Shown in pieces: positions 34,284 through 50,649 of a stretch of 64,000 nucleotides of DNA. Each line of letters opens with the position of its first letter. The first letter of the stretch is position 1. The notes under the pieces are model-generated. The model ran no database searches and was not told the origin of the DNA. It saw only the letters and a program-made list of their open reading frames with translations. The position numbers were made by a program, and so were the translations under genes. The stretch is from Paraspadella gotoi (lineage: Eukaryota; Chaetognatha): the NCBI GenBank assembly GCA_051294375.1, contig CM119263.1:4786360-4850359 (forward strand), given 5' to 3'.

Positions 34284-35065
34284 AATTTCAATATCCTTTG
34301 CCATCTAACCTTAATAATTTAATAATGAAAATTCTATCTCTTTTACTAATCACATATCACTGCTTAATTACCACTTCACCTACATCTTCCAATCACCTAC
34401 CACTCCATCTCATCACCTCCCTCTCCTATTTTAANNNNNNNNNNNNNNNNNNNNNNNNNAGGGAGGGGGAGGTCTGATTAAAAAGGAAAGGAATACAGTA
34501 GGGCGGAGCCGATTAAAAAGAAGGGAGAGGTGAATTAAAAACAGGAAAGGGGAGCGCGATTAAAAACAGAGGGGGGAGTGATTAAAAGGACGGAAGGCCG
34601 ACGGCGATTAAACCACAGCAAGAGGGCGCGAGCAGGTGATTAAAAAAAAAAGGGAGCTAAAACGGGGCGGGAGCGGAATGTAAATAAAGGAGAGGGACGC
34701 AAAAGAGCCGCGAGAGAGGGGAGGTGGATTTTAAAAAAAGTTAAAGAGAGGGCGGAGTGACAATTAAAATAGGAGGGGAGGTTGAATTAAGAAGGCAGAG
34801 GCAAGGTGCCTTAAAAGGAAAGTGAGGGCGAATTATAAAAAGGAGAGGGGGAGAGAGGGGGAGGTTGATTAAATAGGACGGGGAGAGTGATGAAATGGGT
34901 GGTAGGTGATTGGAAAGATTGTGAGCGTAAGTGGTAATTAAGGGCGGAATGATATGTGGATTAGTAAAAAGATAAGAATTCATTTAATTTAAAAATTTAT
35001 TAAGGTTACGACTGGCAAAGGATATTGCAAATTTCTTTCTTTCTTCTTTCTTCTTTGTCCTTCGG
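34185..35065. repeat. Noisy inverted duplication around a 25-N gap, with a minisatellite in the middle
   Basis: 34185-34434 (GAAA run, CCTTTGCCATC, TAATTACCACTTC, CAATCACCTACCAC) reappears as an indel-rich reverse complement at about 34870-35065 (GTGGTAGGTGATTGG-like, AAGTGGTAATTAAG, GGCAAAGGATATTG, CTTTCTTTC). The gap 34435-34459 sits at the start of the right-hand part. Between lies a degenerate array, 34460-34870, of about 22-30-bp units around GATTAAAAAGGAGAGGT. Confidence 0.85.
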
Positions 35066-35157
35066 CTTGACGCAGGGTCTTTCTTGAGAGATTATAGATC
35101 ATTTTTTAATCACCTCCCCTATCTCCCCCTCCCCTTCGGTCTGATGCCTTTAATCGA

Positions 35158-35430
35158 TTGTTTTCTCTTCCTCCGCTGATTTTTATCGTCGCCACGAAAC
35201 GCGACGCGTGGAACCGTCGTTTATGGCGGCGGTCAATCTGTGGAGGGAGGGGGTGGAAGAGAGGCCGGGATTTCTCGGCCGTCCCCCCCCCATGTCCGGC
35301 GCCGGGAGGAGAGGTAGGGGCGGTCAGGGGAAGGGGGCAGGAGAACAAGATGCGACCCGAAGTTACCAATGTGATCAGAGAGCCAAGGGGTAAGTTTGGC
35401 GCTGATGAAAGAAGAGGATTGGACGAATAG
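35158..35430 (+). other. GC-rich block with ATGGCGGCGG start and a GTAAGT donor
   Basis: An ATG at 35223 in TTATGGCGGCGGTC opens 55 codons (MAAVNLWREGVEERPG...) up to a GGG-GTAAGT donor at 35389/35390. The block is CpG-rich like a first exon or promoter, but contains C and G homopolymers and no recognisable domain. Confidence 0.25.
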
Positions 35431-35470
35431 GTGATGTATTGAGAGAAACAAATTTTATTGTATTTACGAT

Positions 35471-35640
35471 GGGCTGATTGGCGTTTGACTGACAATTTGA
35501 TCGGCATTTGATTCATATTTGATTGACATTTGATTGGCATTTTATTGTGATTTGACGGGCATGTGATTGAGATTTGATTGACATTTGATTAATATTTGCT
35601 TGGCATTTGTATGACATTCGAAGGACATTTGATTGGTCCC
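35471..35640. repeat. ~12-bp minisatellite (GACATTTGATTG)
   Basis: About 14 variable units with TTTGATTGGC or TTTGATTGAC words. Confidence 0.9.
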
Positions 35641-35974
35641 TAGTTTATCTTCGTACCCAAAACTATTTTTAGATTCGCTTTTGTGATTTGAGAAAACAAC
35701 CACAGTAAAAACGACACGAAAAAAACCACCGCAACAAAACAGAAAAAAAACCACAGCAACTCCAAGCGATATAAACGTAACCTTTAAAACACTCTATCAC
35801 AAACAAAATCAAAACGAAGTAAAGTAAAGTATTAAAAATGAAATCGAAAATATTGAAATTCTCATAGATAAAAAAAAAAGTCATAACGAATTTGGTTTTC
35901 GATTTTAAAAACCTCATCTCGCCCTTACTTCGTCCTTACCTTCAGTCTGTCGACGCATGTTGCACCGAGAGAGA

Positions 35975-36018
<44 letters not shown>

Positions 36019-36137
36019 GAAAAAATTTTGTAGGTGGCTCTTGTATTGGCGGCAACGCTCGAGAGAGAAAAACATTAAGCCTTGCGATTTGAAGTAAACA
36101 AAGAATGAGTTAAGAGGAAAAGCGTATAGCTAAGGGA
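35640..36137. other. AT-rich sequence, GA microsatellite and first copy of a short duplicated block
   Basis: GA run at about 35968-36014. 36025-36165 (GGTGGCTCTTGTATTGG, GCAACGCTCGA, GTAAACAAAGAATGAG) recurs with indels at 37890-38040. Confidence 0.75.
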
Positions 36138-36151
36138 ATGCTCTCTCTCTC

Positions 36152-36215
<64 letters not shown>
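36138..36215. repeat. (CT)n microsatellite ending at a 25-N gap
   Basis: CT run truncated by the gap 36216-36240. Confidence 0.95.
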
Positions 36216-36456
36216 NNNNNNNNNNNNNNNNNNNNNNNNNTCTCGCCATTCCCCCACCTGCTCCTCAACGCCTACCCCCTACGCCCATCCCGCCGCCCAA
36301 ATCCCCCCCCTCCGTCGGGTTCTTTGCGCTCCGCACTTTTTCATCTTCTTTCCAAATTGTCGTGCTGATTCCGGTTGAATAAACCTTCCCCCCACCCGTA
36401 ACTTACATTGACGAGCCATGAAAAGTTTTTTGTCAATTTTCTAATGGAAAATGTTT

Positions 36457-36473
36457 GGGGATGATTCATCCCC
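36457..36473. repeat. Perfect palindrome GGGGATGA-T-TCATCCCC
   Basis: 17 nt with 8-bp arms around a single T. The surrounding 36241-36520 is unique sequence without an identified gene. Confidence 0.8.
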
Positions 36474-36529
36474 GAAAAGATTAGAACAATTTCAATTTTT
36501 GGGACGGTGGTGGGAGAGAGATCTATTTG

Positions 36530-36551
36530 TTCTCTCTCCTCTCTCTCTCTT

Positions 36552-36595
<44 letters not shown>

Positions 36596-36960
36596 TCCTT
36601 TCTTCTCCTCTCTCTCTCTCTCATGCTCTCTCTCTCTCTCTCTCTCATCTTTCACTTTCTCTCTATAGTGATAGTTAAACCTTTAGAATCAGTTGCTTCC
36701 TTCGTCTCTCTCTGCCTCATCTCTCTGTCTCTCTCTTCCTCAATCTCTCCTCTGCTCTTCTTTAATCTGATACGGGAAAAAAAAAAAAAAAAAAAACTCT
36801 TCACTCCACTCTTTCACTTTTCTTCTCTCCTCCTCTCTCTCTCTATCGCTCTCTCTCTCTCGTCTTCTTCTCTCTCCTCTCTCTCTCTCTCTCTCTGCTC
36901 CTCATTCTCTCTCTTCTCCTCTCATCATCTCTCTCGCTCCTCTTTCCCTTCCTTTCCCCC
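36530..36960. repeat. CT-rich microsatellite region
   Basis: Long CT runs with an A homopolymer at about 36777-36796. Confidence 0.9.
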
Positions 36961-38130
36961 TCAAAAAAATTGTATTTCAGATTTTTTTCTCCTTTCACTT
37001 TTTTGTTGAGTTTTGACGCCAGTGAATTTTTGCGTGACTTTCTTTGTCGTGGAGATTCACTATTCCTGTTCGTGTTGAGACTTTTATTGTCATAATTTGC
37101 GGAATTTAATTTAATTTAAACATGATTTATGTTTATAAATTATTGGTACATAAAACGTGTTAATTGTTTAATAACTTTTTCTTTCATTTTGGTGAAAATT
37201 CTGAAAAAAACTGATGTTTGTCAAGATTTTTCGAGGGTACGGGAAAAACAAATAAATTATGAGAGGAAAATAAATTTTCTCTCTGTTTCTCTTCTTCACT
37301 GCTCTTTCATATCTTCTCTCTCTTCCTCTCTCCTTCCTCTCTCTTCTCTCTCCTGCTCTCTCCTCTGACATGCCTAGGAGAGAGTCCAAAAACATTTCAT
37401 CTGGATAAAAAGAGTAATTAGAAACAACCTCTTAAACAACATTAAATTAGTTAGCGGAAAAATTTAGATAAATGTTTTAAGTATAAGGAATTTAAAAAAA
37501 ATAAGTTCAAACAAAGAAGAAAGTCTGAGCAAGACAGAAAGTGAAATCTGAGCTAAATAATAAAAAAAGGCCAACGATAAAATATGAGGGAGAAAAAAAA
37601 AGCAGAGAGAAAGAGGGCAGGGTGTCGAAAATAAATGTGAAAAAGGAGAACAAAAGAAAAAAATGAAAATAAGGGAAAAATGGGGAAAAAAATGGAAAAT
37701 GGAAAAAAAAATGGGAAAAAAATCGGCAGAATGGATTCGGGGAAAGAATCTCGACGGGAGACTCATATTGAAAAATGTGTTTGAAAAAGGAAATCCCCTG
37801 GAGAGAGAGAGGACGAGAGAGATGAGAGACAAGGAGAGAGAGAGAGAGAGGAGAGAGAGATGAGAGAGAGAGACTAGAGGAGAAGAAATAAATTGTTGGT
37901 TAGGTGGCTCTTGTATTGGGCGCAACGCTCGAAGAGAGAAAAACATAAGCTTGGCGGATTTGACAAGTAAACAAAGAATGAGTAAGAGGAAAAGCAGTAT
38001 AGTCTAAGGGAATGCCCTCTCCTCTCTCGTCTCTCCGTCCTCTCTCTCTCTCTCTCTCTCTCTGCTCTCTCTCTTCTCTCTCTCTCTCTCATCTGTCTCC
38101 TTCTCCTCGCCTGCCTGTTATGAATTCGTC
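36961..38130. other. AT- and A/G-rich intron sequence with GA and CT microsatellites
   Basis: No gene seen. GA runs at 37800-37872 and CT runs at 38020-38095 frame the second copy of the 36025-36165 block. Confidence 0.6.
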
Positions 38131-38206
38131 AATTCAACTTTTCAATTAAAACGATGTTAATATTGGTTAATAATATCAATGAGGATTTTTAAAACTAACG
38201 GAGGTA

Positions 38207-38973
38207 TCTGTGGCGGTTATATTCACACCGCCTTCAGTCCACCATCCGTCAGCCAAATCCATTGGCTCAGAGGTGGGAACACACCATCCAGGGCGATAGT
38301 GTTCCATCACAGTCCTAACGAGCTTCCCTCTGGTTGGCAAAGCGAGGACCGGTCCTAGGGTAACCGCGCAGTGACACTGGAGGCGTCACTGAGGGTCGGG
38401 AAGCCCCCAAAGCCAACAGTGAGATGCCCCATCCCAATGGGCATTCACAGGCAACCCGGCTGTTGCCATAGTGGTGAGCCTACTATCGACACGCAACTTC
38501 TCAGGGTACGCACGACAAACGCCTATGCCCCTGCCGAACTTTGGCGTACGCTACCGACAACGGTCCTATGCCCTTGGGGTACGCTACGACAAACGCCTAT
38601 GTCCCCCACAACTCGTGCTCTCTCTCTCTCTCCCACTATGGTAACAGTCTTGTTCAGACACCTCTCAGGCTTGAGGAACCTGAGTGATGTCTTGGCCCGG
38701 TGGTCTGATGGCGCGTATATTCACACGCCTCACGGCCACCATCCGTCAGCCAAATCCATTGGCTCAGAGGGGGGAACACACCCATCCCAAGGCGTAGTGT
38801 TCCATTTCCACAGTCCTAACGACTTCCCTCTGCGTTGGCAAAAGCGAGGACCGTCCTAGGGTAACCGCCCCCCGCAGTGACTGGAGGCGTCACTGAGGTC
38901 GGAAGCCCCCAAAGCCCAACAGTGAGATGCCCCATCCCAATGGGCATCACAGCAACCGGCTGTTGCCATAGTA
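38207..38973. mobile_element. ~765-bp insertion with two ~265-bp direct repeats (TRIM/LTR-like)
   Basis: The block copy at 42550-42600 reads straight through (CGGAGGTATTATC...TTTTGG) where this copy carries about 765 extra bases. The insertion begins TGTGGCGG (38209) and consists of a direct repeat (38209-38472), about 230 bp of internal sequence with three GTACGC...CGACAA...CCTATG units and a CT run, then a second direct repeat (38701-38972). Each repeat holds CCATCCGTCAGCC, CTAGGGTAACCGC and GGCTGTTGCCATA. TGGTGAGCC follows the first repeat where a primer-binding site would sit. No coding capacity. A TATC-like target duplication is possible but obscured by indels. A solo satellite dimer is an alternative. 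Confidence 0.45.
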
Positions 38974-39709
38974 TTATCATTTTGGATTAATGAAAAAAAT
39001 TACCAGAATGGAAAGGAAAATTTACATTAAATGTCCTAAGGCTAATAATTGGATAAATTGATTAATTTAATTCAACAGTTCATTCGCTAATGTAAAAAAA
39101 ACAACATTAAAAAATGCAGGAATTTAGAGAAAAAAAATTATAAGTAGAAGTTAACAGCCAAAACTTTGTTTCTCTCATAACAAGTGTAATGAAAGAAGGA
39201 TTAAAAAGAAGTAAAATTCTTCCCAAATGTTTATACGTCTGTTAGCCACAGTCCTTTTTGTTGTTTCAAATATATCACTTTATATTTTTTTTAAATCCGC
39301 GCTAAACAGAATCATAATCACTTGGATAAAAAAAAACAGCCCAAAAACTGCAGTCCAATAATGAAAAAAATCTGATCCAAACGAATTTTAAAGTAGATTT
39401 TTTTTTTTTTAAAGTGCAGAAGAAAGAAAAACAAAAATAACTTTTTTATCAAAAAAAAATATTCATAAACACAAAATTTATATATAATAAATTCAGATTC
39501 AAACCAAAAAAATTTGAAGAAAAAAAAAAGCCCAAATTAAAATTTCTTACCAATTAATTTTGCAGTAAGACAAATTAGTCACCTGCCGTAAAAACATATC
39601 GTCTATGGAAATCGATTTCCTCACGAATTTGCATCAATTTTTTTTTCTTTTCTTTTCAACATTCGTAATTCGGGCCATTTTTTCCCAAAACCCCCATTCA
39701 GTTTTAAGT

Positions 39710-39800
39710 TTAAAAGTTAGGTTGGATTAGGTTAAGGTTTAAGGTTAATGATTAAGGTTGAGGGTTAGGAGATAAGGTTTAGGATTGAGTTAAGGGCTCT
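39710..39800. repeat. Degenerate TTAGG/GGTTAAGG telomere-like repeat
   Basis: Runs of GGTTAGG, GGTTAAGG and GAGGGTTAGG. A second copy lies at 43315-43400 in the duplicated block. Confidence 0.6.
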
Positions 39801-40459
39801 GGATTATGTAAGACAATGTGGTAAAATATTTAGCAAGAGATTAAAGTTAAATAATGAGTTAAAGTTAAGTTCGAAGTTTAGAACATAAATGAAACGCTTT
39901 CGGAAAAATAGTGCCAAAATTCTAACGTAATATCTGAGCGAAAGAAACAAAACAACGACAAAAATCATTGCCGCGTTTTTTTTTTACTTTCCACCGACGG
40001 AAAAAAAGTTTTTGTGATTCAGGACCGAAAGATCTTTCACGGATTCTGTGAACATTATTTTTAAAAAAATCACTTACCTGTGAAACGGAGAGAGAGAGAG
40101 AGAGAGAGAGGTGCAGGCGGAGAGAAGGCGAAATTGAAAGGAGAAAAAAATGGAAAAATTAATCTTAAAAATAAAAAAGTTAGTGAACTTATAGAATTAA
40201 TCCCTTCCCAGTCACCTTTCACCCTACCTTTTAACTTACCTTTTTCTGCCACCCTTTTCTCCTTGCAGCCCTACCTCTTCTCACTCCCCCCATCAAGTAA
40301 CCCGCCAAGCAACCCCCCGGCCTCCCCCCCCCTGTTAGCCTTTCATTTATTCTTTCCTCCAGGATAGCGTTCCCTGCATATTAAGACTTTATTCCCTCAG
40401 TCATGAATTCTGAGAAGGGATTCTTCATCCATGCGTTTTAGAAAACTGGCGCTCTCCTT

Positions 40460-40476
40460 CCTCTTCTCTTCTCTCT

Positions 40477-40513
<37 letters not shown>

Positions 40514-40525
40514 CTCCTCCCTCTC

Positions 40526-40580
<55 letters not shown>
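40460..40580. repeat. (CT)n microsatellite
   Basis: Interrupted CT run; further runs at 40808-40892. Confidence 0.95.
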
Positions 40581-40585
<5 letters not shown>

Positions 40586-40803
40586 TATTCAAAAGCGATA
40601 TTTTCTTCTTTTTTTTTAAAAATGGGGAAATCATCTTTCTTTCATCCTCGTTCTAAACGAAGCGTGCAAGATTTATATTAAAAAAAAATTATTTAAAAAA
40701 AAAATAAAAGAAAAATATTTCTAAAAAATAAAAAGTAGAATAAAATAAGAAATCTTCTGCTAAAAAGGAAGATATTATTATGTTGCGCCTTTTCTTCTCT
40801 CTT

Positions 40804-40893
<90 letters not shown>

Positions 40894-41719
40894 TCTTTCT
40901 TTTGAAACGACGGCGGTTCGGGCGGGCGCTGGTTTTTCATGTCTTTTTGTTGACTGTAAACAATAAACAAGATGCGGCGGGAGTTGGAGGCAATAACTTT
41001 GCCATCTTGAGGCAGGAGAAAGTCTAGTTATTGACGCCTTTTTTCGAGAATAAAATTTGCAAGTTTTAAAAAGAGGAATTTAATGTTAAATATGTTTAAT
41101 ATGTTGTATTTTAATAATTATCGAGTATACTTTTTTAGCGTATTTGTAATGAGATTACAACTAAGTTTAACAATTCCCTCATTTTAATGCACAAACTTTT
41201 AAAGATAAACTGACAGATTTCAAATTCAAAACTCGCGTATTTTTTCCTGTACCTGAAAGGATAGCCCTTGTAATTTTCCCTTTTTCCCGTTTACATTCTG
41301 ATAAACATAAAAATATCAAATATCAAATTTAAAATAGTGAAGCAAGTAATTTTTACAATTTTATATCCTGTAATTCCTCCTTGCCCACGACCCGAATTGT
41401 AGGTATAATCCTGTATTTCCCCAATTGTCACAAACTCTGGGTGAGAGATAGCGCTTATCTCCCCCCCTCACCTCGTCACACACCGACTTGTAAGGGATAC
41501 ACCCTATAATTTCCGTCCCCCCCCTGTCTCTTGTCACCTGGCGGAGACCGAACTCTCAAAGGCGAAGTGGCGTTTTCTGACTTGAGGTACAAAAGATTAT
41601 TCTTGGCGCCGACCCACCCCCTCTATCTCATCTCGATAATTAGTCATGAATTTCTCGCTCCTTTCAAAAATCTTTTCTTTGTCTTTTCTTCTTCTCTCTC
41701 ATCTCTCTTCTCTCTTCTG

Positions 41720-41757
<38 letters not shown>

Positions 41758-42499
41758 TCTGCTCTCTCCTCCTACTGCTCGCTTCTTTCTTCTTTTTTTT
41801 TTTCATTTTCTTTTTCTCTCTTTTTTCTCTCTTCTCTCTTTCCTCACTTTCTGTTTTCGTTTCTGCTTCTCACTCTCGTCTCTCGCTCGTCTCTCTCTCC
41901 TGTCTTTGTCTGTCTGTCTGTCTCTCTCTCTCTCCTCTCTTTTCTCTCTCTTCTCTCTCTACTCTCTTCTCTCTCTCTCTCCACTCTCCGTCTTTTTTTC
42001 ATTTTCTTTATCTCTTCTCTTGTTGCTCTACTATTCTCTTTACTCGACTTTCTTCTTTCTTTCTCTGTTCGTCTCTCTCTTCTCACTGTCTTTCGTCCTG
42101 TCTTCTCTCTCTACTCTCTCCTCTCTGCTCTCTCTCTTTGCTCTCTTCTCTCCTCTCTCTCTCGCTCTCTCTCCTATCTCCTCTCCTCTCGACCTCTCTG
42201 CTTGTTTTCACTTTTCTTTTTCTTCTCTTTTTTCTCTCTCTCTCTTTCTCACTTTCTTTTGTCGTTCTCTTTCTCTCGTCTCTCTCTCTCTGTCTTTGTT
42301 TCTCGTCTATCCCTGCTTTTGGTTCTCTTTCTCTTTTTTCCCTGCTCTTGCATTCTTGTACAAAAATACACCCTAAAATATCTTTATGCTTTCCTATAGA
42401 GATCTCGATGATGAATTGAGAATCTCTCTTCTGTTCACTTACTTACCCATCCTCCTTTGGCTTGTTTTCTCTCTCTCTCTCTCTCTCTCAATCTCCTGT

Positions 42500-46440
<3,941 letters not shown>

Positions 46441-46553
46441 TATTCCATCTTCGGAAGGTACTTAGATTAGTCATTGAATTTCTTTCTCTCTCTCTCTCTA
46501 TCTCTTCTGTCTTTCTGTCTTGTCTCGTCTCTCTCTCTCTCTCCTCTCACTCA

Positions 46554-46588
<35 letters not shown>

Positions 46589-49176
46589 TCACTCTCTCTT
46601 TTTTCATTTCTTTTTATCATTTTTTTCTTCTCTTCTCTTCTCTTTCTCACTTTCGCTATGTTTTTCTCTCTCTTGCACTCTTCGTCTCTCTCTCTCTCTC
46701 TCTCCTGATCTTTTTGCTGTCTGTCTGTCTCTCTCTTCTCTCCTCTCTCTTTCTCTCTCTCTCTCTCTCGTCTCTCTTCATTCTCTCTCTCTCTCACTCT
46801 CCTTTTTCTTTTCATTTTCTTTATCTCTCTTTTGTCTCTCTATCTTTCTTATTCTCGACTTTCTTTTCTTTCTTTCTCTTTCGTTCTCCTCTTCTCTGTC
46901 TTTGTCTGTCGGTGTCTTGTCCTCTTTCGTTCCTCTCTTCTCTCTCTCTGCTCTCTGAGTCAGTTATACTCACGTCTCCGACACGCAGCCGATTAGACCG
47001 GTAGCGGCGCGCCGCTGGGTGTGGGAGGCCATCGTCGACTCACTTCGCTTCCGGGGCTTTCTTCGCGGATCTGGGATATTTTCTCTCTCCGGGCTTCTTA
47101 CCGGTCGAAGTCCGGAGCGGACTCGGGGGGACTATTATCTTCTCTGTTCTCTCGGTCTCTCTCTCTCTTTTTTCGTTCTCCTTTAACTCTCTCTTGCTCT
47201 CTTCTTTGCTCTTTTTGCACGTTCTATCTCTCTTTCTATCTTCTTGTTTTTTCTTCTTTTAATGTTATTTTTTGTCATTCCCTTCTCTCTTTAAGATTGT
47301 TTAGTTATTTATTTTTTGGACTCTCATGGTTAATAAAGAAAACCACACTACTTTAACAACTACGTTCTTCTTTTGTGATATTTAGCAGTATTCAAGTATT
47401 TCAACGGTGAATTTTTTTTTCTCTTAATAGCCGAAAATGAATTTGGGAGGTAAAAATAAGCTTCTTTGAATACATCCCAGGTGAATAACAAACAACGAAA
47501 AAAACAAATAATAATCCAAAGCTGATCCGAATACAAAAATATATTCCTAATTTAGAAAAAAACGTTTTTCAAAGAAAAAAAATTTTTGTTGAATTTGTTA
47601 AAAAAGAATCTTTTTATTTAATTTCGGAAGTTTTAAATGGTGAAGTATAGGAAAAAATTAGATTGAATTTACACAGATAACCAAAAGCAGAGTCCGACTC
47701 ATCGAGGCAGAGGCTGGAAGTTTATCTGCGAGAAAGACGAAAGTGGAAGAGGAACTACACAATTTTACTGAGGGTTGTAAGAAACTAGCCAAGTAAAAAG
47801 CAAACCATTATTGTACGAGAGAATAAAGTAACATCACAGATGATTGAAACCAGAAACAGAGGAAGATATTAAGGAAGAGGGATTCCTCTGTTTCTGGTTT
47901 TCATTCATCTGTTGATGTGGTAACTAGAATTTTAAAAAATACTGAAGTGATACCACTTTTTGTAGAGCTGACAATTTTGGTATACTATAATTTTTTAATT
48001 ATTAACCTAAGTTTTTAATTGATTGTTGCAAATTTGTGAAATAATCAAAAAGTATATATGAAATCCTAAGCTTTCTGAGTACAGACAAACGACAACCCTT
48101 AAAAAAACTTGTTACTAGAACTTTTTTTGGAATAAATAAAAAATTGATATTTTTAGTTCAATCAAATTAAAATGCTCTATAATTAATGGCGAGGGAATAA
48201 AATCGTGCTCTTCAAAAATAGAGAAAAAGATATTTTATATAATTTTATTTGGACAATTTTACCTTTAAATATGGGCTACTTGCCGAACTAATATATATGA
48301 AGATATATAATAAAACATATTTTTAAAAATATTCACTATCTCAAAGCTCGGATTTGACTTTCACTTGATTCCAAAAAATTTTTTCTACTCTTTACTCTTG
48401 ATACGTCCGCGCTAACACAGAAATTGCAAAATAATCATATATTCTCTCATTTTGCGATTATTTTTTTGTATCTGTTATCAATATTTTCATTCTTTTTAGC
48501 ATATTTAATACATTATTGTTATAGTATATATCTTTTCTATTAATATTATTACTTTAAGCCTTCAAAATCTTAATATATTAAAAAAAATTTCTGGTACTAA
48601 ATTTTTTAAATTCTTTTTTCCTTCTTTTTCTTTACTTTTCTCTCGTTTTTCTGTCTTTCTTTTTTTTTCTATTTCTTTTTTTTGACATCGGTGGAAATGA
48701 CCCTACTCAATACTGCTAATGACATTATTTCAAAAAGGCCTTTCTCTTTTATATATTATGACTCCCGGATTCTGCGCATATTGCCCATCAATCGATTCCG
48801 CTCGGTGGGGGTTAGGCAGAGAGAGGAATTCCCCTGTTGGGGCGCATGACCTGTGACTGAGGGTTAACATGAGGGGAGAGAAAAGAGTTAAGTTCGCCGC
48901 TGCCGAGCTCACCGATTCGGATCGACCTTATGCCAGCCCGCAGCGGATACCGGACGGATAAGCGGAGAAGGAAAGCAGGCAAGAAGGCAGTAAAGCATAT
49001 ATAGCCAGCGAGCCGAAGTAAGTCCGAGGCTCACGGAGAAGCCGACTGCCGCCGCGCGGCTTATGCTCCCGGAGCAGGGCTGCGCTGTTTTTCGAGGCTT
49101 CTGAGTTAAGCCATGGCCTCTCTCTCTCTCTTCTCTCTCTCTGCTCTCTGTCTCTCTCTTGCTCTCCTCTCTCTCT

Positions 49177-49214
<38 letters not shown>

Positions 49215-49920
49215 CTTCTCTCTCCTCTCACTCTCTCTTTTCTTCTTTCTTTTCTCCTCTGTTTTGCTCTCCTCCTTTTTTCCTTTCCCCTCCGCACTTT
49301 TTTCTTTTCTTTCTGCCTTTACTTTCCTTTTTTCTTTCTCTTTCTCTTCTTCTCTCTTTCTTGTCTTTGGTTTTTCTTCTCTTGTTGTGTTCCCTTTTAA
49401 GGGTCTTCTTCTCTCTTGCTTTTTTCCTTCTGCCGATCTGTACCAGAAAATACACCTAAAATTATCTTTATGGCCTTTCCCTAATATTTTAGAAATCCCG
49501 TGATGAAATTGGAAATCTCCTTCTTTCACTTTTCATTTACCCTTCGCCCTTTACTCATTTATTCACAAACACTGATGTTGAAATGGACAACACTTTTTTA
49601 TCCATATATTCTTATCTTCAGCCTATTCTCCTTTCTCTCTTCTCTCTCCTCTCTGCTCTCTCTCTCTCTCTTCTCATCTCTCTCTCTCTACTCTCCTCTC
49701 TACTCTCTCTATCTATTCTTTTGACTGACCTTTTGCAATCTGCAAAGCTGCACAGACCATCAGGAATGGGAAGATTTAGGATCCACATATTGTTTATGGC
49801 AAAAGGAATTTGGTCGCTTGAGTTGGAGGGAAGGTAAGAAAAAGCAGCGAGATGATATTCAATGGAGGAATTTCCCATTCGCATATTATACAGTCGATAG
49901 TTGCCCAAGGATAAGGGAAA
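46441..49920. repeat. Duplicated block, copy 1 of the 46-54 kb pair
   Basis: Collinear with 50372-53660. Landmarks: CTGTCTGTCTGT, a GC-rich patch at 46985-47120, CACACTACTTTAACAACTAC, the hairpin at 47831-47918, CCATCAATCGAT, and a GC-rich stretch 48890-49110 with CGGATCGACCTTATGCCAGC. No gene recognised; minus-strand frames over 48730-48912 differ between copies. Confidence 0.88.
47831..47918. ncRNA. 88-nt near-perfect hairpin (pre-miRNA-like or small MITE)
   Basis: The left arm contains GAAACCAGAAACAGAGGAA (preceded by ACATCACAGATGATT). The right arm contains TTCCTCTGTTTCTGGTTTTC, followed by ATTCATCTGTTGATGT. Arms of about 35 bp pair with only small bulges around an 18-nt loop. The equivalent at about 51720-51815 keeps the same layout but is scrambled by indels. 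Stem and loop size suit a microRNA precursor; a miniature foldback element is equally possible. I recognise no known mature miRNA sequence. Confidence 0.35.
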
Positions 49921-50346
49921 AAAAGGAGAGAAGAGGAAGGGAAAGGTAAAAATAGAAAAGGGAGGGGAGGAAAAAATGAAGGAAGTAAGGAAGGACAGAA
50001 GGTGAGGAAAAAAAAGGACGACGGGAGAGGGAAAAGGAAATTAGAAAGGAAGGGGAAAGAAAAAGGAAAAAATGGAAAATTGAATGAGGGAGGGAAAAGG
50101 AAAAAGGGGAGGGGGGGTAGGGAAAAGGAAATAAGGGAAGGACGGGGAGAAATAGGAAAAAAAAAATGGAAAAAAGATATGGAGGGAAAAGGAAAATGAG
50201 GAAAAGGAGGGAGGAAAAGGATAAGAAGGAAGAATAGGTGAGGATAAAGTGGAAAAAGAGAAATGAAGAGGGAGGGAAAGAAAAGGTTGGGGGAGGGAAA
50301 AGGGAAAAAAGAACAATAGAGGGAGGGAAAGGTTTAGTTAGAAGGT
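49921..50346. repeat. Purine-rich minisatellite (GGGAGGGAAAAGG)
   Basis: Variable GGGAAAAGGA/ATGGAAAA units; a related short tract recurs at 54090-54165. Confidence 0.8.
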
Positions 50347-50371
50347 NNNNNNNNNNNNNNNNNNNNNNNNN

Positions 50372-50617
50372 CGACCCCCCTCTATCTCAATCTCGAGCGG
50401 TAAATTAGTCATCTGAATTTCTTTTCGTCACTCTCTCTACTATTCTCTCGTCTGTGTCTGTCTTGTCTCTCCTCTCTCCTCTCTCCTCTCTCTCTCATCT
50501 CTCTCTCTCCCTCTGCTCTCTCCTCTATCTCTCTCTCTCACTCTCTCCTTTTTTCCATTTTCTCTTTTTCTCTTCTTTTTTCTCTCTCTCTCTTTCTCAC
50601 TTTCTTTTTCTTTCTCT

Positions 50618-50649
<32 letters not shown>

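Larger units (their letters stand above)
38131..42420. repeat. Duplicated block, copy 1 (carries an insertion)
   Basis: Collinear with 42500-46440: AACTAACGGAGGTA, AAATGTCCTAAGGCTAATAA, CCAAAAACTGCAGTCCAATA, the GGTTAAGG tract, AGGACCGAAAGATC, then CT runs and ACGACGGCGG. Differs by indels and by the 38207-38973 insertion. The CT-rich 41650-42350 part resembles 46430-46960 and 50380-50890. Confidence 0.9.

Noticed and set aside
36407-36440. Minus-strand 34-nt micro-exon (KIDKKLFMARQ) with good AG and GTAAGT sites
   Set aside because: It lies between TIA exons A and B, which already join in phase; inserting it would break RRM2. No other gene context supports it.
39551-39582. Minus-strand 32-nt micro-exon (VTNLSYCKIN) with splice-like ends, present in both block copies
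   Set aside because: Same argument: the TIA frame has no room for it, 32 nt is too short to judge, and conservation between copies only reflects duplication of the block.
41650-42380. Long Ser/Leu/Phe-rich open frames (281 and 257 codons)
   Set aside because: They are translations of CT-rich microsatellite DNA, which keeps several frames open. The same holds for frames at 3500-4740, 46400-47000, 49100-49500, 50450-50910 and 52930-53360.
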